DNA from: Oscillospiraceae bacterium
Lineage (GTDB): Bacteria > Bacillota > Clostridia > Oscillospirales > Ruminococcaceae
Assembly (NCBI GenBank): GCA_017432285.1
Contig: JAFRJM010000022.1
Coordinates: 57,050 to 121,049, forward strand
Reading direction: 5' to 3'
Length of the DNA stretch: 64,000 bases
Both the position numbers and the translations under genes were made by a program. The notes under the pieces are model-generated. The model saw only the letters and a list, made by a program, of their open reading frames with translations. It was not told the origin of the DNA and ran no database searches. Positions 49,920 to 59,567 of this stretch are shown one piece after another. Positions within the stretch are counted from its first letter, which is position 1; every line of letters begins with the position of its first letter.

Positions 49920-51569
49920 CTATAATGGATAATAGATAGTCATAAATGTCACCATCGACTTGACAGCAGTATAATTCACTACTAAAAGGTATGCAGCAAA
50001 TGCTACGATCACAGCAGTTCCAAGAAACCGCACGTGAAGAAGGTCTCCAATTTCTTCCACGAGTTGGAACATTAAAGCTATAAGTGCCCATCCAAAATAT
50101 AGGGAATACAGGATGAGTCCGTTTTCAGCAGTTCCCCACCCCAGCAATACTATGATTACAACAGAATATGCCCACCACCCTACAAGGATCCATGTACTCT
50201 GTTTCTTTCTGTTGATAACTGCACTGATAATCCCAAGCAGAAGAATTGCAATGCCGGTATAATCAATCTCTGTTACAGCGGATAGCTGCCATGTTAGATT
50301 ACCGCTGTCGGTCATCGCTATTTCAGCTGCCGGCGGCAGAAAAACATTGCGGGCGAACGCCAGATACTGCAGTACTCTTTCACCAATCGGGACGCTTGTT
50401 CCTGTAAATCTGGCAAATGACCTAACTGTTTCCGCTAATGAATAGAAAACATCAAAGCGGCAGAAAGCCAGTATGAGTATTACAAACCCGATCCCAATGC
50501 ATATGATCTCTCTGATCCATTCCAAGATATTTTCACGAGCAGATTTCTTTGCTGCAAAAGGCAGCAACACCATGCTGGTCAGAAGAGTTCCTCCTGTTCC
50601 GTACAGGGCAAAACAGTCTTGCCGCTTTTCCGCAAACCGCTCATAAAGGAACAGCATCAGCCAGAAATATGCAACGATATATTGTTCCATCATAAGAGAA
50701 AACAGCATGTATGTATATGTCGACGAAAAAAGAAGGACAAACACGGCCCTTGAACATGCGGAAAGCCCAATCAATCTTGCAAGCAGATAGTTGGCAAAGA
50801 TTAGCATAGCAATCTGGCCAATGTTAAGTAGCATTGCTTTTACAGTAATAAAGAATGGTGCACTGATCAGATTTAAAACTCCCAAAAACGGTGCGCTGAA
50901 AACAAAAAAGAGAGGCTGACGCAAATCATTTTGCTGGTGAGTCAAGGTCATATATGCATTCCATCTGAAGATTGCAGGTGAATCACTCGTGTAAATTACA
51001 TCATAGTACTGTTTTGCCCAGTAAAATGCGTCTGTAGTACTGAACACATAAATAATAAAACCGCTAGTAATCAAGAAGATAATCGCATATAACAGACTTT
51101 CCCATAGCGTAACGCCATTAAAGGCAGAACTGGCCTTCAAAACCGCCGTGATCTTTCTGATAAAAAAGCATACATATATAAAAATGAAATAGAATGACAG
51201 TAAAGCCAGAAGCCACCCGAACATAGATGCTTTCTGCTCAGAAATAACCCCTGTTCTCACAAACAGAAGATGTTCCGGCCTTTTCCTGTAGAGATAAATA
51301 AAAGAATCGTGTCCGGCCAAGCAAACACCCGCTGTGCACAACGCTCCATATGCCAATTCTAATTTGGAGATTTTCTTGATCTCTTTCCAGAAATCGGGGC
51401 TGCCCGCCGCAACAAGCAAAGCGATAAGCCCTGCGATTATTATTCCTATACCATATCCGGCAAACTCCGAGTAACTGAGGACAAAAAATGCAACGGCAGA
51501 AAACGGAAACAGCAAGTTGTGTTTCAGGTTCTCAGCCATATATGTTGTATCAAATCTCATCTTCGGCAA
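49920..51569 (-). CDS. Large polytopic membrane protein, candidate GT-C enzyme
   Basis: A 549-residue protein with about 12 hydrophobic segments. A loop after the fourth or fifth helix contains STTDAFYWAKQYYD and TLTHQQNDLRQPLF, polar conserved-looking stretches in an external loop that could hold the catalytic acidic residue of a lipid-sugar transferase. TTG at 51569 has GAGG 8 bases upstream; ATG codons at 51560 and 51539 are alternatives. It is co-transcribed with the UbiA-type enzyme, so transfer of a polyprenyl-phospho-pentose is the best guess. Confidence 0.6.
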   Translation of the reverse strand: MPKMRFDTTYMAENLKHNLLFPFSAVAFFVLSYSEFAGYGIGIIIAGLIALLVAAGSPDFWKEIKKISKLELAYGALCTAGVCLAGHDSFIYLYRKRPEHLLFVRTGVISEQKASMFGWLLALLSFYFIFIYVCFFIRKITAVLKASSAFNGVTLWESLLYAIIFLITSGFIIYVFSTTDAFYWAKQYYDVIYTSDSPAIFRWNAYMTLTHQQNDLRQPLFFVFSAPFLGVLNLISAPFFITVKAMLLNIGQIAMLIFANYLLARLIGLSACSRAVFVLLFSSTYTYMLFSLMMEQYIVAYFWLMLFLYERFAEKRQDCFALYGTGGTLLTSMVLLPFAAKKSARENILEWIREIICIGIGFVILILAFCRFDVFYSLAETVRSFARFTGTSVPIGERVLQYLAFARNVFLPPAAEIAMTDSGNLTWQLSAVTEIDYTGIAILLLGIISAVINRKKQSTWILVGWWAYSVVIIVLLGWGTAENGLILYSLYFGWALIALMFQLVEEIGDLLHVRFLGTAVIVAFAAYLLVVNYTAVKSMVTFMTIYYPL

Positions 51570-51783
51570 GGGAGTTACCTCGATTCTTCAGAATATTATT
51601 CTGTTTGTTTTTGCTGATAGAATTAATGCTCTCTTTATGTCTGTTAATCTCATGTCAATTATACAAGTATCCCATCATAAACAAAACAACATAACAGAGA
51701 AATGCCGTATTGTATTATAATATCATGGTGAATATAATTTGATCACATCAGATCAAAAGACCTTTCATATGAGGTGCGATCAA

Positions 51784-52827
51784 TTGGCAAAACGGAACGA
51801 AACAATCGACAGACTTCGCGGGTTCGCAATGCTTTGGGTCATTGTCGTTCACACTTTATATTGGGGCAATTTTTCAAGCGACAGCTATTATAACCTGCTC
51901 AAATCTTTCTTTCTGTTTGAGATGCCTTTGTTCTTCTTTGTTACGGGTGCCAGCAACAGTTTCAGCAGAACAAAAGGATATTTCAATTTTGTATATAAAC
52001 GGTATAAGCGAATCCTGATTCCTTATTGGGTATTTGCTCTGATCTGCGCCGGGTGGACAATTGGCAGGATCATAAGACGAGAAGGCGGTATAGAGATTAA
52101 AACCGCAGCAGAGATCCTTTTCTCCTGGCTGCTCCCTCTAGACAGGCAGATCACCTCTATTCAGTACCTCACCTGGGCAGTCTGGTTTGTTCCGGTCTAT
52201 CTGTGTGTTGTCCTGATCATTCCACTGCTAAAAAAGATCAGACAAACCAGGGTTGCTTTTGCCTTTCTTGCTGCTCTTATAGCGCTTTTTGCATTGATAT
52301 GTGTATTCAAGTTAGGGTGGATCCAGAATGTCGTTTTCTATTCGATCTGGACATATATCGGCCTATTTTACAGTGACATCATTTTATGGATTAAAGATCT
52401 CAGGTTTGTTTATCTGTTGTGGATAATCACATTTATCGGAACTGCCGCCCTTATTGTTTTATATAATACTGGCTATCCGATAGATATGCAGTACAACAAG
52501 TTCCCTCCTAATATCATATTCCTCATTTTCTCAATCGTAGCGATGTCTTTGATCATATTATCTATACCACATGTTGATCAGATATATGATCGTATATGCA
52601 GGATCAACTTGGTCAAAAGAATATTTGATCTGTTCTCCAACCGGAGCCTGACGATCTTCCTTTATCAGGTGTTTGCATTTACGGTCTCTATAAGACTCGT
52701 TTATAATATTCTCTCCGGCGATACTGCACTCTTAGGCATAGTCAAATCAGTTATATGTTTCTTTATTACGGTTCCTATATGCGCTTTGATTGCACTCTTA
52801 TTAGGCAGTATCGAAGATCTCTCCTAA
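51784..52827 (+). CDS. Family 3 membrane acyltransferase
   Basis: A 347-residue polytopic protein that starts AKRNETIDRLRGFAMLWVIVVHTLYW, matching the family-3 N-terminus with catalytic His at about 21. It has 10 membrane helices. The TTG at 51784 (AGGTG upstream) fits the family length; ATG 51769 and TTG 51739 are possible earlier starts. It is divergent from the 549-residue membrane protein. Probably O-acetylates a surface sugar. Confidence 0.82.
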   Translation: MAKRNETIDRLRGFAMLWVIVVHTLYWGNFSSDSYYNLLKSFFLFEMPLFFFVTGASNSFSRTKGYFNFVYKRYKRILIPYWVFALICAGWTIGRIIRREGGIEIKTAAEILFSWLLPLDRQITSIQYLTWAVWFVPVYLCVVLIIPLLKKIRQTRVAFAFLAALIALFALICVFKLGWIQNVVFYSIWTYIGLFYSDIILWIKDLRFVYLLWIITFIGTAALIVLYNTGYPIDMQYNKFPPNIIFLIFSIVAMSLIILSIPHVDQIYDRICRINLVKRIFDLFSNRSLTIFLYQVFAFTVSIRLVYNILSGDTALLGIVKSVICFFITVPICALIALLLGSIEDLS

Positions 52828-52845
52828 TTGTTTCACAAATCATAT

Positions 52846-52880
52846 AAGACCTCCGTTAACCTAACAACGGAGGTCTTAAT
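52846..52880. terminator. Bidirectional terminator
   Basis: Perfect 12-bp stem AAGACCTCCGTT (52846-52857) / AACGGAGGTCTT (52866-52877) between the convergent acyltransferase and pncB. Confidence 0.85.
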
Positions 52881-52929
52881 GTTTCCAAGTATTAATTTGC
52901 AGTCAAAGCATGAAACTTCTCAAAGAGTC

Positions 52930-54375
52930 TTATCTGTTTTCCATAAGAAGCGTGTTCTTTATGTCATACAGTCTCTGAGACAGGTCAACATAGTATCCGT
53001 GAGGATGTTCGAAACGCTTCACCTCATCCCACAGAGAATCAACTTCGCGTACGCAGTACGCTCTGCTCTCCTCAACTGTCGGGACCTTGTATACCAGTTC
53101 GCCGTCCTTGAACACCTGGACTCTCAGTTCTCTGGCTGTGAAATCTTCAACGACTTTTCTCTTCCAAACTGCGTTCGGGTCGAAGATCTCAAGAGGCTGT
53201 GTATCGTCTACTGTCTCGTCGTGCAGTGTGATAAGGTCGGCAATGGCCTTTCCTGTCTTTCTCTCATAGAGACGGTAGATCTTCTTGAAGTGAGGTGTCG
53301 TGATCTTCTCAACATTCTCGCTAACCTTAATCTTGGGGGTAATGTTTCCATTCTCATCCTCAGTGGCAACGAGTTTGTATACGCCGCCGAGAACAGGATC
53401 GCTCTTGGCTGTGATAAGTCTCTCGCCTACGCCGAAGCTGTCTACGCATCCTCCCTGACGGATCAGGTCACGGATGAGGTACTCATCCAGGCTGTTGCTC
53501 ACGACGATCTTGCATTCCTGCAAGCCGGCCTCGTCAAGCATCTCTCTTGTCTTCTTTGTAAGGTAGCTGAGGTCTCCTGAGTCAATGCGGACACCGCACT
53601 TGTGGATGCCCTGGGGCCAGAGGACTTCCTTGAAGACCTTTATGGCATTCGGGACACCGCTCTTCAGCGTGTTGTATGTGTCAACGAGCAGGGTCGCATT
53701 GTTCGGATAGAGCTCGCAGTATGTCTTGAACGCTGTGTACTCATCGTCGAAGATCTGGACCCAGCTGTGTGCCATGGTCCCGAGAGCAGGAGCTCCGTAC
53801 AGCTTGTCTGTGAGTGTGCAGCTCGTTCCGGCTACGCCAGCGATATATGCAGCCCTGGCTCCGAGGTATGCGGCAGATGCTCCCTGGGCGCGGCGTGCGC
53901 CGAACTCCATGACAGGGCGCCCCTCTGCAGCGCGGACTATACGGTTGGCCTTCGTGGCAATAAGCGTCTGGTGGTTCATGCAGAGAAGAAGGAATGTCTC
54001 AAGGATCTGGGCTTCCTCGGATCTCGCGCGCACCGTCACCAGCGGCTCGTTTTTGAACACTACTGTTCCTTCCGGCACTGCCCAGATATCTCCGGTGAAG
54101 CGGAAGTTCCTCATGTACTCAAGCCAGTCCTCTGAGAAGCAGTTCTTGCTTCTCAGATATTCGATATCATCGTCGCTGAAGCGGAGGTTCTGGATATAAT
54201 CGATGAGCTCGTTCAGACCGCATGCGATGGCAAAGCCGCCTCCGTCCGGAACAGTCCTGAAAAACATGTCGAAATACACTATCTTGTCGCCGATGCCGGC
54301 CTCACGGAAGCCGTTGGCCATCGTGTACTCATAGAAGTCATTCAATAATGCGAATTTGTCATTAACATTAAACAT
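52930..54375 (-). CDS. pncB: Nicotinate phosphoribosyltransferase
   Basis: A 481-residue enzyme of NAD salvage, joining nicotinate and PRPP. Family motifs: LLNDFYEYTMANGF at the N-terminus, VYFDMFFRTVPDGGGFAIACGL, the phosphohistidine-like GTMAHSWVQ (about 205), VDTYNTLKSGVPNA, RIDSGDLSYLTKKTREMLDEAG, and SFGVGERL (about 320). The start at ATG 54375 has GAGG 8 bases before. It is 54 bases downstream of the pnp stop, past a terminator. Confidence 0.95.
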   Translation of the reverse strand: MFNVNDKFALLNDFYEYTMANGFREAGIGDKIVYFDMFFRTVPDGGGFAIACGLNELIDYIQNLRFSDDDIEYLRSKNCFSEDWLEYMRNFRFTGDIWAVPEGTVVFKNEPLVTVRARSEEAQILETFLLLCMNHQTLIATKANRIVRAAEGRPVMEFGARRAQGASAAYLGARAAYIAGVAGTSCTLTDKLYGAPALGTMAHSWVQIFDDEYTAFKTYCELYPNNATLLVDTYNTLKSGVPNAIKVFKEVLWPQGIHKCGVRIDSGDLSYLTKKTREMLDEAGLQECKIVVSNSLDEYLIRDLIRQGGCVDSFGVGERLITAKSDPVLGGVYKLVATEDENGNITPKIKVSENVEKITTPHFKKIYRLYERKTGKAIADLITLHDETVDDTQPLEIFDPNAVWKRKVVEDFTARELRVQVFKDGELVYKVPTVEESRAYCVREVDSLWDEVKRFEHPHGYYVDLSQRLYDIKNTLLMENR

Positions 54376-54400
54376 TTTGATCACCTCTTATATTTGGTCA

Positions 54401-54423
54401 AAAAGGGAGCCTGTGGCTCCCTT
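54401..54423 (-). terminator. Terminator of pnp
   Basis: Perfect 9-bp GC-rich stem AAGGGAGCC / GGCTCCCTT followed on the minus strand by TTTTT. It lies 6 bases past the pnp stop. Confidence 0.85.
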
Positions 54424-54428
54424 TCCTG

Positions 54429-56543
54429 TTATTCTTGTGCGTTCTTTGCCGCTTTGATCGCTGCAATTGCGTCTTTACGGGAAAGGTCGATTCCTTTATC
54501 ACTGATCTTGATGACCTTGACCGGGATGATATCTCCCACTGACACGACGTCCTCTGTCTTTGCGACACGGTGATCGTCGAGCTTGCTGATGTGCACCAGT
54601 CCCTCTTTGCCGGGGGCGATCTCAACCTTGGCTCCTATTGGGAGGACCTTGGTGACTTTGCCGTAGAACATTGATCCGACTTCGGGGTCTGTGACGATCG
54701 TCCTGATGATGTCAATGGCGCGCTTGACGTTCTCTGTCAGCATGCCGGAAACATATACGTGTCCGTCTTCCTCAACATCGACCTGGACATCGCACTCTGC
54801 GATGATCTTCTTAATGACAGCGCCGCCCTTGCCGATGACGTCTGCAATCTTATCTGTATCGATAGTGATGGAATCCATCTTAGGTACGTAGGGTGAGAGT
54901 TCCTTTCTCGGTTCCGGAATAGCCTTGAGCATTACTTCGTCAAGGATATACCAGCGGGCCTTCTCGCACTTATCCAAAGCCTCGCGGATGATGTCGTATG
55001 TAAGTCCGTCTATCTTGAGGTCCATCTGGATGGCTGTGATGCCCTTGTGAGTTCCGGCTACCTTGAAGTCCATGTCGCCGAAGAAGTCCTCGACTCCCTG
55101 GATGTCCAGCATGGTCATCCAGCGGTCTTCCTCAGTAATGAGTCCGCAGGAAATGCCTGCTACAGGAGCAGAGATCGGGACACCTGCGTCCATGAGGGCC
55201 AGTGTGCTTCCGCAGACAGAACCCTGGGATGTAGACCCGTTGGAAGAAAGGATCTCGGATACGAGACGGATGGTGTACGGGAACTCCTCCTGCGAGGGGA
55301 TGACCGGAAGCAATGCTCTCTCAGCAAGTGCTCCGTGTCCGATCTCACGGCGTCCGGGTCCTCTGCTGGGACGGGTCTCGCCTACGGAATAGCTGGGCAT
55401 ATTGTAGTGGTGCATGTATCTCTTCTCTGTCTGGTCGTCCAAACCGTCCAGGAGTTGAGCCATATCCAGCATGCCGAGCGTGCAGGTCGTGAGGACCTGT
55501 GTCTGTCCGCGTGTGAACATTCCGCTTCCGTGAACTCTCGGAAGGAGTCCGACTTCGGATGCCAGCGGGCGGATCTCGTTGATGCCGCGTCCGTCTACGC
55601 GCTTGCCGTCATCAAGGAGCCAGCGACGTACGACGTATTTCTGAAGCTTGTACATGCACTCGTCGATGATGCCTGTGTTGTCAGGATACTGCTCGTCGAA
55701 TGCTGCGTGAACTGAATCATAGATCGGGAGCAGAGCTGCGTCACGGACGAGCTTGTCGTCTGTGTCCATTGCATAGCGCACTCTCTCGATAGCCATGTCC
55801 TTGATGGCCTCGAACAGGTCGTGCGGTACTTCCTGACTCTCGAAAGGCATCTTCGGCTTGCCGATCTCGGCAACGATGGAGTTGATGAATTCCACGATCT
55901 CACGGTTGACCTTGTCACCTGCAACGATGGCGTTGAACATGGTCTCGTTGTCCACTTCGTTTGCTCCGGCCTCGATCATGACGACCTTCTTGGAGGAGCT
56001 TACGACTGTGAGCTGCAGATCATTGTGCTTGTTCTGCTCATATGTGGGGTTGATGACTATCTCGCCGTCTACCAATCCAACAGAAACACCTGCAACAGGT
56101 CCGTTCCACGGGATGTCGGAGATAGCAATAGCGATGGAAGATCCGATAAGTCCTGTAATATCAGGAGCGCAATCCGGATCAACAGACATGATGGTCATTA
56201 CGACTGCCACGTCGTTGCGCATATCCTTCGGGAACAAAGGACGGAGAGGACGGTCCACAAGGCGCGATGCCAGGGTAGCCTTCTCACTTGCGCGTCCCTC
56301 TCTGCGAAGGAAGCTTCCGGGGATCTTTCCCACTGCGTATAATTTCTCTTCATAGTCGACAGAAAGAGGGAAATAATCGATGCCCTCTCTCGGCTTCGGG
56401 CTCATTGTAGCTGTACAGAGCACGACTGTCTCGCCGTAACTGGCAAGGACTGCACCGTTGGCAAGTCCGGCCATCTTGCCGGTCTCGACCTTGAAAGGTC
56501 TGTCGGCGATCTCGGTCTCAAAGACGCGATAATTCTCGAACAT
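54429..56543 (-). CDS. pnp: Polyribonucleotide nucleotidyltransferase (PNPase)
   Basis: A 704-residue 3'-5' phosphorolytic exoribonuclease. It has two RNase PH domains (about 5-230 and 305-545, with HGSGMFTRGQTQVL and SRGPGRREIGHGALAERAL), an alpha linker, a KH domain (ADVIGKGGAVIKKI, about 560-575) and an S1 domain (YGKVTKVLPIGAKVEIAPGKEGLVHIS, about 625-650). Length is standard. The rpsO gene is just upstream, the conserved rpsO-pnp order, with an intervening hairpin. GGAGG 6 bases before the ATG. Confidence 0.97.
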   Translation of the reverse strand: MFENYRVFETEIADRPFKVETGKMAGLANGAVLASYGETVVLCTATMSPKPREGIDYFPLSVDYEEKLYAVGKIPGSFLRREGRASEKATLASRLVDRPLRPLFPKDMRNDVAVVMTIMSVDPDCAPDITGLIGSSIAIAISDIPWNGPVAGVSVGLVDGEIVINPTYEQNKHNDLQLTVVSSSKKVVMIEAGANEVDNETMFNAIVAGDKVNREIVEFINSIVAEIGKPKMPFESQEVPHDLFEAIKDMAIERVRYAMDTDDKLVRDAALLPIYDSVHAAFDEQYPDNTGIIDECMYKLQKYVVRRWLLDDGKRVDGRGINEIRPLASEVGLLPRVHGSGMFTRGQTQVLTTCTLGMLDMAQLLDGLDDQTEKRYMHHYNMPSYSVGETRPSRGPGRREIGHGALAERALLPVIPSQEEFPYTIRLVSEILSSNGSTSQGSVCGSTLALMDAGVPISAPVAGISCGLITEEDRWMTMLDIQGVEDFFGDMDFKVAGTHKGITAIQMDLKIDGLTYDIIREALDKCEKARWYILDEVMLKAIPEPRKELSPYVPKMDSITIDTDKIADVIGKGGAVIKKIIAECDVQVDVEEDGHVYVSGMLTENVKRAIDIIRTIVTDPEVGSMFYGKVTKVLPIGAKVEIAPGKEGLVHISKLDDHRVAKTEDVVSVGDIIPVKVIKISDKGIDLSRKDAIAAIKAAKNAQE

Positions 56544-56681
56544 GTTGTTCCTCCGATTAAATAATTAGTTTTCGATCGGTTTCGCAACGAATCCAACGTT
56601 CTTCCCTCACGGAAGAGCCCTCGATTCACTGCAAAACCCGATCCCTCTTGTTTTGCTGATCTCTCAGCTCAATTGTATGAA

Positions 56682-56708
56682 AGGCAGACACGCACCGCGC
56701 GTCTGCCT
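56682..56708 (-). terminator. Hairpin between rpsO and pnp
   Basis: Stem AGGCAGAC (56682-56689) / GTCTGCCT (56701-56708), followed on the minus strand by TTTCATAC. Partial terminator; in many bacteria the hairpin here allows read-through to pnp. Confidence 0.65.
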
Positions 56709-56720
56709 AACAAACTCATC

Positions 56721-56981
56721 TTATTTACGAAGTCCTAACTTCGCAATCAATGCACGGTAACGCTCGATATCCTTGTCTCTGAGATATGCGAGGAGGTTAC
56801 GACGGCGACCGACCATCTTGAGCAGTCCGCGATAGCTGTGCTTATCGTGCGGATGAATCTTCAGGTGCTCATTCAGGTGGTTGATACGGTTGGTCAGCAG
56901 GGCGATCTGAACCTCAGGAGAACCTGTATCGCTCTCGCTCAGGCGTACGCTCTCGATGACTTCCTGTTTGTCCTTCAGCAT
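56721..56981 (-). CDS. rpsO: 30S ribosomal protein S15
   Basis: An 86-residue S15, all helical, with the family core [48 protein letters not shown] (about 20-66) that binds 16S rRNA. Full length. GGGG is 7-9 bases before the ATG. A promoter is at about 57087-57116, leaving a leader of about 100 bases, as in autoregulated S15 genes. Confidence 0.98.
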   Translation of the reverse strand: MLKDKQEVIESVRLSESDTGSPEVQIALLTNRINHLNEHLKIHPHDKHSYRGLLKMVGRRRNLLAYLRDKDIERYRALIAKLGLRK

Positions 56982-57086
56982 TTCTGTCTTCCCCTTTCTG
57001 TATTATTCACGGGCATCAAAGTCATAGGTAATGAAAGGTATATATGCCATATGACTGTGAATCCGTATGCTTTCACAAGCCTAGAA

Positions 57087-57116
57087 ATTATATCATACGT
57101 TATTCCTGAAGTGCAA
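57087..57116 (-). promoter_or_regulatory. Predicted promoter of rpsO
   Basis: Minus strand TTGCAC (57111-57116), 18-base spacer, TATAAT (57087-57092). Confidence 0.5.
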
Positions 57117-57508
57117 CACAAATTTATAGTCTCCTCAACTACCATATAAGAGCATGTTCCTGGAACATTTCCTAATGTAGTCATTAATAGGAAATCGCTA
57201 AAAGAAGTTAAACAGTATTATAAATAATGAGGTCACAATAAGTCTGCCACGAATTTATATATGTCAAAAGCGCTCATCATTTGTTAACACACTTATTCTC
57301 AGAATACTTAGGCAAGATCATGGCGTTCAACTACAACGAATTGGTGAGGAAAGCTACGATCCACCCAAAGACTCGTTTAAGTTGTTTTATAGTTTACACA
57401 TAACCAGCATTTTCCATCATGCCATTTTTCTCAATATTAATTCATTTGTTTTCCGTATTCTCCCCTGCGCTAGATGTTATGTTCTATTAGATTATTACAA
57501 AAGCATTT
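57117..57508. other. AT-rich gap between rpsO and the acquired glycan genes
   Basis: About 390 bases without a convincing gene. A short open stretch around 57300-57420 reads like coding-compatible sequence (phrase ILRQDHGVQLQRIGEE in one frame) but has no start, RBS or recognisable family; it may be a gene remnant. No repeats or terminators stand out. Confidence 0.4.
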
Positions 57509-58540
57509 TTATTTTTCCGATTGTAGTTTATTAAAAAACAATAGAATTTTGGTAGTAGTATCCTTAAGCACTGTAGCCAATAATATAATTATAGTAAAAC
57601 TCACAAAAACAAGACTCCATGCCAAAGGTGCTGAAATCATACTCAAATTAAATGATCCCACAATAAGTCTGATAACTTGATGATGAACCAAAAAAATGGG
57701 ATAAGATAGACCAGCGAACCAACGAGTTAGATTATATAGCCGTTTACTATTCGAAAGAAAAGTTCCAGCCACTCCTAAAACAACAAACAGACATATAGAC
57801 ACAGTTACTGCATATACAAAAGAATTTAATTTGCTTCTTATTATGTACAATATAATAGCAGTTACAATTGCAATAATTGCGTGTTGTACCTTTGCATTTG
57901 CGAGCATATCAATATATACAAAGCCAAATACAATTTCAGGAACACGATTTATGAACAAAATGTCCATATTCCTAGTTGGTAATAGTATAAACAATAAACA
58001 AAGTGGTAAAGATATATATTTTGTCTTCTTATAAAGCCAAAATATTATTGGAAAAATCAAATATATACATAAAAGGCAACCAAGAAACCATTCCCCAACA
58101 AGATAGTACTCACCTTCAGTCAAATTCAAAGACCATAAGTAACCACCAAAGCCTCCTATATTAATTAACAAATGCCTTAACTCGCCTTTAGGTAAAGCTT
58201 TATCACGTAACAAGTAATATGAAAAAAACCATATATATGCGACCCAATACATTGGGAATATTGATAATACCCTTTTTTTATAGAACTCTAATATCGATGG
58301 TTTATTTTTTTTGTATGAACAATATAAAGAAGCTCCAGTCAATATAAAAAAAAGAGACACACCTATTGAGCCCAAATAGATACCCCCATAATAAATGGGT
58401 ACAGGGGTATTGTTAGGGAACAAAAAAGAATTCCCATTAAATCCTGCAATTGCTGCATTGAAATGCGTAAACAGAATAAAAACACAAGAAATTGCTCTAA
58501 TAAAATCTAACTGCCCAACTCTTTCACTCTTCATTAGCAC
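57509..58540 (-). CDS. Family 3 membrane acyltransferase
   Basis: A 343-residue polytopic protein of the family-3 acyltransferases: QLDFIRAISCVFILFTHFNAA at the start with the catalytic His, FYKKRVLSIFPMYWVAYIWFF (about 85-105), and SYPIFLVHHQVIRLIVG near the C-terminus. The GTG at 58540 (GAGG 6 bases upstream) overlaps the GT2 stop by 17 bases; ATG at 58534 is an alternative. Strongly AT-rich and A/T-ending codons, unlike flanking genes. Confidence 0.85.
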   Translation of the reverse strand: MLMKSERVGQLDFIRAISCVFILFTHFNAAIAGFNGNSFLFPNNTPVPIYYGGIYLGSIGVSLFFILTGASLYCSYKKNKPSILEFYKKRVLSIFPMYWVAYIWFFSYYLLRDKALPKGELRHLLINIGGFGGYLWSLNLTEGEYYLVGEWFLGCLLCIYLIFPIIFWLYKKTKYISLPLCLLFILLPTRNMDILFINRVPEIVFGFVYIDMLANAKVQHAIIAIVTAIILYIIRSKLNSFVYAVTVSICLFVVLGVAGTFLSNSKRLYNLTRWFAGLSYPIFLVHHQVIRLIVGSFNLSMISAPLAWSLVFVSFTIIILLATVLKDTTTKILLFFNKLQSEK

Positions 58541-59567
58541 TTAGAACCTCATCAACACTTTTGCCTGCGCTCAATTCATAAACTTCCATTTGCGTTAATC
58601 CATATTCCTGCTTTAGAACGCTAAGAGCCTTAGGGTTATTAAGGATATCCACAAGCAAAGCAAATCCTTTATCTCTAGTATATTTGTTTCGGCAAGATTT
58701 AGTGGCTTTAAACATCAACAAAGCCCGTTCGACTGCTATCTCCTCCGCAGTCGCTGCTTTCTTATTTGTGAAATCTAACGAAAATATTTTGCTAAACTCT
58801 TTATCGTCGATATCATCTAAACAATGCGATAATACGTATGTAAACTCAACACCTGATCTGTAATCTATTGTTTCAGACCTTGTGCTAATACTATTGCTGT
58901 TAAGAGGATCCCATCTGTATTTCACTAATTGCTCTTGAATAACATATATTGGGTATCGTTTCGCAATTCTCAACCATAATTCAAAATCTTGTAATTGAAC
59001 TAAAGCTATATTATAATTCCCGACTTCTTCTAATACTTTTTTAGCAATAACGGCAGTCGGATGACACAAACAGCTTAATTCATTGAACATATATCTTACC
59101 CAGTCTCTTCTCATTCGATTGGGTTGCTTAAACACATCTTGGACCGGGGATTCTTCAACATCGTCTCCCTTCTTATCAATAATACTAACCCAACTAAAAC
59201 ACGCCCCATAATCTGGGTTATTCTCCATAAAAGCTATTTGCTTTGAAAGTTTATCTTTTTCCCAAATATCATCATCGTCTATTCGAGCAATATACTTTCC
59301 TCTTGCATGATTAATTCCCTCATTTAAAGCAAAACATATATGTGAGTTTTTGCTAAGTCTATGCACACGGATACGCTCATCATTGTTTTGTTCTATAATA
59401 TCCAATGTGTTATCTGTGGAAGCATCAACGATAATAATAAACTCAAAATCTTTGTATTCTTGATTTAAAACACTTCTAATACTGGATTCTATAGTCCTTG
59501 CACCATTATGTGTAGGCATAATAACAGACACCATTGGCTTTATCTTCTTCATACCTTTTCCCTTCAT
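58524..59567 (-). CDS. Family 2 glycosyltransferase
   Basis: A 347-residue GT2. VSVIMPTHNGARTIESSIRSVLNQEYKDFEFIIIVDASTDNTL is at the N-terminus and the DXD-type YIARIDDDDIWEKDKL at about 93-108. The C-terminal half is helical and ends AGKSVDEVL. It overlaps both neighbours (ATGA with the RgpF-like stop; 17 bases with the acyltransferase). AT-rich codon use. Likely adds one sugar of the rhamnose-containing glycan. Confidence 0.85.
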   Translation of the reverse strand: MKGKGMKKIKPMVSVIMPTHNGARTIESSIRSVLNQEYKDFEFIIIVDASTDNTLDIIEQNNDERIRVHRLSKNSHICFALNEGINHARGKYIARIDDDDIWEKDKLSKQIAFMENNPDYGACFSWVSIIDKKGDDVEESPVQDVFKQPNRMRRDWVRYMFNELSCLCHPTAVIAKKVLEEVGNYNIALVQLQDFELWLRIAKRYPIYVIQEQLVKYRWDPLNSNSISTRSETIDYRSGVEFTYVLSHCLDDIDDKEFSKIFSLDFTNKKAATAEEIAVERALLMFKATKSCRNKYTRDKGFALLVDILNNPKALSVLKQEYGLTQMEVYELSAGKSVDEVLSANEE

